Under the pieces are notes generated by a model that searched no databases, was not told the origin of the DNA, and saw nothing but the letters and a program-made list of their open reading frames with translations. Made by a program: the position numbers and the translations under genes. A stretch of 64,000 nucleotides of DNA. Source: Microbispora rosea (GTDB lineage: Bacteria > Actinomycetota > Actinomycetes > Streptosporangiales > Streptosporangiaceae). How positions within the stretch are numbered: the stretch's first letter is position 1; the number at the start of each line of letters is the position of its first letter. The DNA lies in assembly GCF_900156315.1 (NCBI RefSeq), contig NZ_FTNI01000031.1, positions 54,058 through 118,057 of the forward strand, read 5' to 3'. Below, piece by piece: positions 58,169 to 64,000 of the stretch.

Positions 58169-60418
58169 TCAGGCGCGGGCGTGCCTGCCCGCGCCGACCG
58201 GTTCTGGCTCCGCCTCGGCGGGCCCGCCGTCCTCCTCGTGGCCCTCGATCGACAGGTTCGGCAGGATCCGGTCGAGCCGGCGTGGGATCCACCAGTTGAG
58301 CCGGTCGAGCAGCACCATCGTGGCCGGCACGAGGAAGCCCCGGATGAGGGTGGCGTCGACGGCGACGGCCACGGCCAGCCCGACGCCGAACACCTTGACC
58401 AGGGGGTCGGGGTAGGCGATGAACGCGGTGAACACCGCCACCATGATCAGGGCGGCCGAGGTGATGACGCGGCCGGTGGACCCCAGTCCCTCGGCCACCG
58501 CGCTCCGGTTGTCCCCGCTGCGCGCGTAGGCCTGCCGTACGGAGGTCAGCAGGAAGACCTCGTAGTCCATCGACAGGCCGAACAGCACGGCGAACAGCAT
58601 GAGCGGCACATACGTGTCGATGGGCACGGAGAAGAACAACGTGGCGAGGTGGGACCCCTCGGCCGAGGGCGGGGGGTCCATGCCGACCAGGCGGCTGCCC
58701 AGGCCCTGGGAGAACACCACGGCGAGGGCGCCGAAGGCGGCGCCCAGCGAGACGAGGTTCATCACCGCCGCCTTGATCGCGACCAGGGGCGCGCGGAAGG
58801 CCAGCAGCAGGAGCAGGGCGCTGAGCAGCACGACGATGCCGACGACCAGCGGTGTCCTGCCCATGATGCGGTCGCCCGCGTCCGCCAGCCCGGCCACCTG
58901 GCCGCCCACGTGGACGCGCGCCCCCGGCACCTCGATGGCCCGCACCCGCTTCACCACGTCGAGGGCCCGCGGGTCGCTCGGGGCGTAGTCGGGGACCGCC
59001 TGGATGAGCACCGAACGGCCGTTTTCGTTGACCTCCGGTGGGGCGACGAAGGCGACGCCGTCGGTGTGCTCCACCCGCTGCCGCAGCACCTGCACCACCG
59101 GGTCCGGCGGGGTCGAGCCGGCGATCTTCCGGTCCAGTTCGGCCACGACGACGAGCCCGCCGTTGGCCCCCAGGCCGAAGCCCGCCTCGATCAGCTCGTA
59201 CGCCCGCCGGGCCGGGGTGCCCTTGTCGCCGTACCCGTTGTCGAGCGGACCGAGCTTGATCGTGACGGCCGGGGCGGCGAGCGCCACCAGCACGACCACG
59301 GTGACGGCCAGCACCCGCCAGGGGCGGCGCGCCACCCAGGCGCCCAGTTTGGCCCAGCCCGTTGCCGGGCCGTCACGGCGGGCGAGGCGCCCGGCCAGCG
59401 GCAGCCGCAGCGCGTCGATCCGGCGCCCAAGGAGGCCGAGCAGCGCCGGCACCAGCGTGATCGAGGTGAGCACGGCGCACACGACCGAGACGCCGGTGAT
59501 CCAGCCGAGCGTGCGCAACAGCGGGAACCCGGTGAACATCAGCGCGCTCAGGGCGATCACGACCGTGCCGCCGGCGAACAGCACGGCCCCGCCCGACGAG
59601 GCCGCCGTACGCCGGACCGCCTCCTGCACAGGCACGCCCTCGGCCAGCAGCGTCCGGTGCCGCGACAGCAGGAACAACGCGTAGTCGATGCCGACGCCGA
59701 GGCCGATCATCGTCGCCAGGATCGAGGCGGTGGAGGGCACGTCCACGACGTGGCCGAGCACCGCGATGAGGCCGAGCCCCACGCCGATGCTGATCAGCGC
59801 GGTGAAGATCGGCACGAGCGCGGCGACCAGCGTCCCGAAGGCGAACAGCAGCACCAGCAACGCGAAGACGACGCCGGCGATCTCGCTGGCACCGGTCTTG
59901 ATCTGCTTGTCGGCGGGCGTGGAGCTGTCGGACGGCACGACCTCGACGCCCGCCCGCACCGCCGGCGCGGCGGCGGTGACGAGTTGCTCGGAAGTCTGGG
60001 CGAGCTTGGTGGTGTCCTGCCCCTTCAGCCGTACGGTGATCATCCCGATCCGCATGCTGGACGACATGCCGCCCACCCGGTAGGGCGTCTCCACCTCCGC
60101 GACGTGCGGCGTACGCCGCAGGGCGTCCATGGACTGCTCGACGGCCTGTTTGCGCGACTTGTCGATCAGCGTGCCGTTCGCGGTGTAGAGGACGAGCTGC
60201 ACCGTCCCGCCGGGGTCGTACCCCGGCCCGAAGCCCTCGCGCATGAGCTCGTGCGCCCGCTGCGCGTCGGTGCCGGGGATCGACACGTCGTTGTTCACCG
60301 GTCGGCCCCACACCAGGGTGCCCGCCGTCAGCAGGCCCGCCGCCAGCACCCACAGTGTCAGCACGATCCAGCCGTGGCGTGCGCACCATCCGCCGAGCCG
60401 CCCCAGAAGCCCGCTCAT
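58169..60418 (-). CDS. MMPL-family RND-type exporter
   Basis: A 749-residue membrane protein with two halves of about six helices and two large extracytoplasmic loops, the MMPL plan. The first half has ATMIGLGVGIDYALFLLSRHR and the second MLFAVLFGLSMDYEVFLLTSVRQAYARSGDNRSAVAEGL. These are the paired GxxxDY motifs of proton-driven MmpL transporters, which move lipids or siderophores outward. The C-terminus is acidic. ATG 60418 is chosen; the frame runs to 60538 into the divergent promoter. A TetR gene is divergent and a palindrome lies between them. Confidence 0.92.
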   Translation of the reverse strand: MSGLLGRLGGWCARHGWIVLTLWVLAAGLLTAGTLVWGRPVNNDVSIPGTDAQRAHELMREGFGPGYDPGGTVQLVLYTANGTLIDKSRKQAVEQSMDALRRTPHVAEVETPYRVGGMSSSMRIGMITVRLKGQDTTKLAQTSEQLVTAAAPAVRAGVEVVPSDSSTPADKQIKTGASEIAGVVFALLVLLFAFGTLVAALVPIFTALISIGVGLGLIAVLGHVVDVPSTASILATMIGLGVGIDYALFLLSRHRTLLAEGVPVQEAVRRTAASSGGAVLFAGGTVVIALSALMFTGFPLLRTLGWITGVSVVCAVLTSITLVPALLGLLGRRIDALRLPLAGRLARRDGPATGWAKLGAWVARRPWRVLAVTVVVLVALAAPAVTIKLGPLDNGYGDKGTPARRAYELIEAGFGLGANGGLVVVAELDRKIAGSTPPDPVVQVLRQRVEHTDGVAFVAPPEVNENGRSVLIQAVPDYAPSDPRALDVVKRVRAIEVPGARVHVGGQVAGLADAGDRIMGRTPLVVGIVVLLSALLLLLAFRAPLVAIKAAVMNLVSLGAAFGALAVVFSQGLGSRLVGMDPPPSAEGSHLATLFFSVPIDTYVPLMLFAVLFGLSMDYEVFLLTSVRQAYARSGDNRSAVAEGLGSTGRVITSAALIMVAVFTAFIAYPDPLVKVFGVGLAVAVAVDATLIRGFLVPATMVLLDRLNWWIPRRLDRILPNLSIEGHEEDGGPAEAEPEPVGAGRHARA

Positions 60419-60458
60419 CGCCGTCCGTCCCGGATAGCATGTCCTCACACGACCGTCC

Positions 60459-60472
60459 TGTACGGCCGTACA
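60459..60472. promoter_or_regulatory. TetR-type operator between MMPL and tetR
   Basis: TGTACGGCCGTACA is a perfect 14-bp palindrome in the 110-bp divergent spacer, 41 bp from the MMPL ATG and 57 bp from the tetR ATG. This is the typical arrangement for a TetR repressor of an exporter gene. Confidence 0.65.
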
Positions 60473-60528
60473 AAACGAGGGTAAAAGGAATTGAGCGGCG
60501 CGCGAACGGCGCGGCCGGAATTGAGACG

Positions 60529-61068
60529 ATGACCACACTCGATCAGGGCAACGCGACCCGCTCCCGAATTCTGGCCGCGGCCCGCGAATTGTTCGCCGAG
60601 CGGGGATACGCCGCCGTGTCGCTCGCCGACATCGCCGCGGCGGTCGGCCTGACGAAGACGGCGGTCGCCTACCATTTCCACCCCAAGGACCGGCTGGCGA
60701 CCGAGATCATCGCCCCGGCCGCCGACGACCTGCTCGCGCTGCTCGGCAGCGAGTTCTCCGGCCACCGGGAGTTCCTGCGTTCTTTCACCGCGTTCGCCGT
60801 GCGGCACCGGGCGGTGATCCGGCTGCTCACCGAGGACATCGGCGGCGCCGACAGCGCCCCTCCCGGATCTCCCGGCGAGGCGATCAGGGAGTTCGGCCGG
60901 GAGCTGTTCCTCCGTCTGGCCGGGCCCGATCCCTCCCCCGGCACCCGCGTACGCGCCTGGGCCGCCCTCGGCGCGGTGCAGTCCGGTGTGGTGAAGACGA
61001 CGGACGTGCCCGCCGAGGTGGTCGAGGAGACGCTGACCGCCGCCGCCGTGGCCGTGTTCGAATCTTGA
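60529..61068 (+). CDS. TetR-family transcriptional regulator
   Basis: A 179-residue regulator. The HTH is ILAAARELFAERGYAAVSLADIAAAVGLTKTAVAYHFHPKDRLATEII (residues 12-60). The C-terminal domain is short for the family. ATG 60529 has weak SD support (GGAATTGAG). It is divergent from the MMPL exporter, whose promoter region carries a palindromic site, so it most likely represses that exporter. Confidence 0.9.
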   Translation: MTTLDQGNATRSRILAAARELFAERGYAAVSLADIAAAVGLTKTAVAYHFHPKDRLATEIIAPAADDLLALLGSEFSGHREFLRSFTAFAVRHRAVIRLLTEDIGGADSAPPGSPGEAIREFGRELFLRLAGPDPSPGTRVRAWAALGAVQSGVVKTTDVPAEVVEETLTAAAVAVFES

Positions 61069-61187
61069 TATACCTGTCCCCTTGCGATCACGCTCGGAGA
61101 GCGTCACATTTCGTGTGAACGTTCAACCTTTCCGCCGCGTCCTAGGTGACACCAGCGGGACCGATGCGAAGGGAGTGACGGCCAGCC

Positions 61188-63794
61188 GTGGACGTACCGG
61201 CCGTCGGGGAGGGCCGCGCGGGGGCGCTCGGCCAGGTGGTCTCGGCCCTGTCGAAGACGCCGCGCACCGTCCTCGTTCTCGGCGAGCCCGGCATCGGCAA
61301 GACTCATCTGATCGGTGAGGCCGCGGCGCGGCTGAAGGGCTTCCGCGTGCTGCGCGGCCAGGCCCGCGAACTGGACGGCGGGCGCGCCTACGCCCCGCTC
61401 GTCGAGGCGTTCCAGGCAGTGGGCGGCGAGGCGGCCGACGTGCTGTCCGGCCTGCTCGACGCGGTCGACCAGGCCGCGCTCGGCCATCCCGCCGCCGCGC
61501 CCGGGGCCATGGCCGCCCGGCTGATGGAGTCACTGCCCGGCCCCACCCTCCTCGCGATCGACGACCTGCACCTGGCCGACGCGGACACGCTGAGCGTGCT
61601 GCGGGCCCTGCCGCGCCGCCACGACGCCGTCGCGATCCTCGGCACCGCCCGCCACCCACCCGCGCTCGACGTGGACCTGTCGATCCGGCTCCAGCCGCTG
61701 ACGATGAGCGAGGTCGCCGGCCTCGTCACCACGCTGCTCGGCCGTCGGCCCAGCGACACCGTCCTGCGGCGGATCCACGTCGCGAGCCGGGGCAATCCGT
61801 GGTTCGTGCAGGAGGCCGTGCTGGCCCTGGTGCAGGGCGGCGCCGTGCGCTCGGCGGATCCGGGGGCACGACGCGGCGCGATCCTCAGCCGGCTGTTCCA
61901 GCGCGACCGGGGCGGACGCGACCTCGCCCGCGTGCTGGCCACGCTGTCGCGGACGCGGGAGGCCGCCGATCTCCCCGCCCTCGCCCAACTCGCCGGGCTC
62001 ACGCCCGACCAGGCCGAGCGCGCCTTCGACGCGCTGGTCAGGGACGGCGTCGTCAGCAGGAACGGCGACGGCTACGCGCTGGCGCACCCGTTGGTGGCCG
62101 AGGCGCTCTACGACGACCTCGGCGCCTCCAGCCGCCGCGAGGTGCACCGCCGCATCGCCGACATGGTCGAACGGGAGGGGCTGACCGGGACCAGGCGCGT
62201 CCTGGAGTGGGCCACCCACATGGCCGAGGCCGGGCCGCCCGCCGAGGCCCTGCCCGCGGTGCTGCGCGCCGCCGAGCTGACCCGCTGGACCGCGCCGCTG
62301 TCGGCCGCGCACTGGTACGGCAAGGCCGCCGAGCTGTCCCCTGAGCCCGGCGAGCTGCTGGCCAGGCAGGCTCTCGCCTACTGGAAGGGCTCGCGGCCCG
62401 CGCTGGCGCTGAACTCGGCCCAGCGCGCGATCGCCGTGCTGCCCTCCGGGCGCCGCCGCACCCGCGCCGCCTACACCGCGGTCGGCGCGGCCCATGTGAT
62501 GGGGTGGTACGAGGTCGCCCTCGACGTGGCCCGCCGCCAGATCCCCAAGGCCGACGACGCATCGGCGCTGCTGGCCCAGCAGGCGCTGGTCAGCGCGGAG
62601 ATGGGTCTGCCCAGCGGGGAGGCCGCCCGGCGGGCCTGGGATGGCCTGTCCGACTGCCCGCCGCAGGACCGCGCGATCACGGTCGGCTATCTGGCCATCC
62701 ACGCGCTCGTGCGGGGCGACTGGACCGAGACGCAACGGGCCGTCGACGACCTGCTCACCTTCGCCGCCGCGCTGCCGCCGGGCGCCCGGCTCGCGTCGCT
62801 GGAGTCGGCGGCGCACGTGCTGGCGATCGCCGGGCTGCGCTCCCGCGCCGTCGAGGTGCTCGGCCAGGCCGAGCAGATCCACCGCGGACTCGGCTGGCAC
62901 GACATCGCCGGACAGCACGTACGGACCATGGCGGTCATCCGGCGGATGGGCGGCGAATGGGCGCGGGCCCTGGAGGAGATCGCGGTCGCGAGCCGGGCAC
63001 TGGCCGAGGCGGGCCTGCTGGAGAACCTCGCCCTGCTGCGCAACATGGAGCTGGACATCCTGCTCGACCAGGGCAGGTTCGACGAGGCCGCCCGGGTCCT
63101 CGCCGAGCCGCCGCCCGGCTCCGCGCTGCACCGGGGAATGCGATGCGTGCTCCGCGCGCGCCTGGTGCTCGGGCGGGGTGACATCGCCGCCGCGCGGCGC
63201 GAGCTCGACCACGCCCTCGCGTACGAGGTGCCCGAGGTGGTGCACCGGGCCCTGGCGATCAAGGTGCTGGTGACAGGAGCCGCGGGCGACGACGCGAGCA
63301 GCCGGGCGGCGGCCACCTGCCTTGACGAGCGGTCCGGGAATGGCACCCCCCGGGCCCGGCTCGCCGCCGACCTGGCGGTGGGCTCGACGTTCCGGGATCG
63401 CGCGCGGGCCGGTGCGGCGCTGGAGCGGGCCCGCGCCGACGGCCTGCCGTTCGAGGAGGCGCGGGCCCGGCTGGTCCTCGGCGCGCTCGGCGACACCGCG
63501 CAGCTCTCCCGCGCGCACGCGATCTTCGTCCGCCTCGGCGCGGCGCCCTGGACGGCGCTGTCCGAACGCCGCCTGCGGGAGGCCGGGCTGGTCCCCGAAC
63601 CCGCGAACCGCCTCACCCCCGGCGAGCGCCGCGTCATCGAACTGGTCGCCGACGGGCTGAGCAACCCCCAGATCGCGGAGGAGCTGCACTACAGCCGCAA
63701 GACCGTGGAGGTCTATCTCACCCGCGTCTACGCGAAGACCGGCCTGCGGTCACGCGTCGAACTCGCCCTGGCCGTCGAACGCGGCGAGCTGTGA
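61188..63794 (+). CDS. LuxR-family regulator with AAA-type ATPase domain (LAL type)
   Basis: An 868-residue STAND-type regulator. Walker A is LVLGEPGIGKTHL (residues about 28-40) and the Walker B-like segment is LLAIDDLHLADADTL. A long alpha-helical TPR-like middle runs from about 300 to 790. The C-terminal LuxR HTH is LTPGERRVIELVADGLSNPQIAEELHYSRKTVEVYLTRVYAKTGLRSRVELALAV. Such proteins activate secondary-metabolite or sugar genes on binding ATP and an inducer. GTG 61188 lies 12 nt after AAGGGAG, a long spacing; no better start is seen. It appears to be a single-gene unit. Confidence 0.92.
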   Translation: MDVPAVGEGRAGALGQVVSALSKTPRTVLVLGEPGIGKTHLIGEAAARLKGFRVLRGQARELDGGRAYAPLVEAFQAVGGEAADVLSGLLDAVDQAALGHPAAAPGAMAARLMESLPGPTLLAIDDLHLADADTLSVLRALPRRHDAVAILGTARHPPALDVDLSIRLQPLTMSEVAGLVTTLLGRRPSDTVLRRIHVASRGNPWFVQEAVLALVQGGAVRSADPGARRGAILSRLFQRDRGGRDLARVLATLSRTREAADLPALAQLAGLTPDQAERAFDALVRDGVVSRNGDGYALAHPLVAEALYDDLGASSRREVHRRIADMVEREGLTGTRRVLEWATHMAEAGPPAEALPAVLRAAELTRWTAPLSAAHWYGKAAELSPEPGELLARQALAYWKGSRPALALNSAQRAIAVLPSGRRRTRAAYTAVGAAHVMGWYEVALDVARRQIPKADDASALLAQQALVSAEMGLPSGEAARRAWDGLSDCPPQDRAITVGYLAIHALVRGDWTETQRAVDDLLTFAAALPPGARLASLESAAHVLAIAGLRSRAVEVLGQAEQIHRGLGWHDIAGQHVRTMAVIRRMGGEWARALEEIAVASRALAEAGLLENLALLRNMELDILLDQGRFDEAARVLAEPPPGSALHRGMRCVLRARLVLGRGDIAAARRELDHALAYEVPEVVHRALAIKVLVTGAAGDDASSRAAATCLDERSGNGTPRARLAADLAVGSTFRDRARAGAALERARADGLPFEEARARLVLGALGDTAQLSRAHAIFVRLGAAPWTALSERRLREAGLVPEPANRLTPGERRVIELVADGLSNPQIAEELHYSRKTVEVYLTRVYAKTGLRSRVELALAVERGEL

Positions 63795-64000
63795 AGCGGT
63801 TGTGACTCCACGTTTGTGCTGGTAGAGGGTTAGAGTCGATAGCCTGTTCGAGATATGGTGAGGGCAGCCGTTACAGGTGAGCCTAGTGGGCGGGCCCTCA
63901 GTGGCCGTACGCCGTGTGTTGAGCCGAGTCTGCGTGAAGGAAGTCCCGGTCCGGGCGGCCGGGAGCCGTTCAGTCGCCTTCGTCTCCGCTCCCGGGGGTC
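63795..64000 (+). other. 3' flank with an unproven open frame
   Basis: After the LuxR gene, TTGTGC followed 16-17 bp later by TCGATA (about 63813-63841) could be a promoter. From ATG 63855 a frame is open to the window end and reads Pro/Gly/Arg-rich sequence with no SD and no recognised motif. It may be the start of a gene that lies mostly outside the window, or chance. Confidence 0.25.

Overview
The window is a 64 kb, very GC-rich chromosomal segment of an actinobacterium. The gene content (an actinobacterial infB with a long Gly/Pro/Arg-rich N-terminus, menaquinone MenA, FprA, CGNR and MocR regulators, CBM2-linked secreted enzymes) fits the Streptosporangiales or a neighbouring order. That placement is inferred from gene content and codon bias, not from a marker-gene comparison.

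1-13.8 kb is an accessory/regulatory stretch. It starts with the tail of a zinc-type dehydrogenase and the wreck of an FnIII-CBM2 secreted protein. It continues with a ClpX-type zinc-finger HTH protein behind twin palindromes, a MarR/MFS pair, a DapA-like lyase divergent from a LysR regulator, an R2-like diiron protein, an EamA exporter divergent from a MocR regulator with overlapping start codons, a secreted HNH nuclease, a CGNR regulator, acetyltransferases, menA and a frameshifted barstar-like gene.

13.9-31.4 kb is the conserved core, almost all on the minus strand. In transcription order it runs proS, rimP, nusA, ylxR, infB, ylxP, rbfA, nrnA, truB, ribF, rpsO, pnp, an M16 peptidase and dapB. 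A plus-strand pair (lipoprotein plus DUF4439-like protein) lies between proS and rimP. Several genes overlap by 4 nt, and clear hairpins lie after rpsO, infB, the M16 gene and between convergent genes.

31.5-48.1 kb is mixed metabolism: fprA, a NYN-domain nuclease, a citrate-lyase-beta-like aldolase, a flavoprotein disulfide reductase fused to a methyltransferase, cutC, GntR and TetR regulators, a small cysteine-containing protein in its own bounded transcription unit, a flavin reductase, an SDR, an ATP-grasp enzyme, a NagZ-type hexosaminidase behind a 19-bp operator, PhoD, a KstR2-like TetR co-transcribed with an AlkD-like repair protein, and a ThuA-like protein.

48.2-64 kb shows decay and regulation. 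A divergent TetR/NmrA-like pair lost both 5' ends, apparently in one deletion. Two MarR systems follow, each with tandem operators facing its divergent target (WrbA-MFS and an amidohydrolase). A membrane Ser/Thr kinase carries a 13 x 15-bp tail repeat interrupted by a stop codon. A CBM2-linked secreted esterase lies behind a LacI-type operator, then an MMPL exporter with a divergent TetR, and a LuxR-family ATPase regulator. I saw no CRISPR array, tRNA, rRNA, insertion sequence or phage module.
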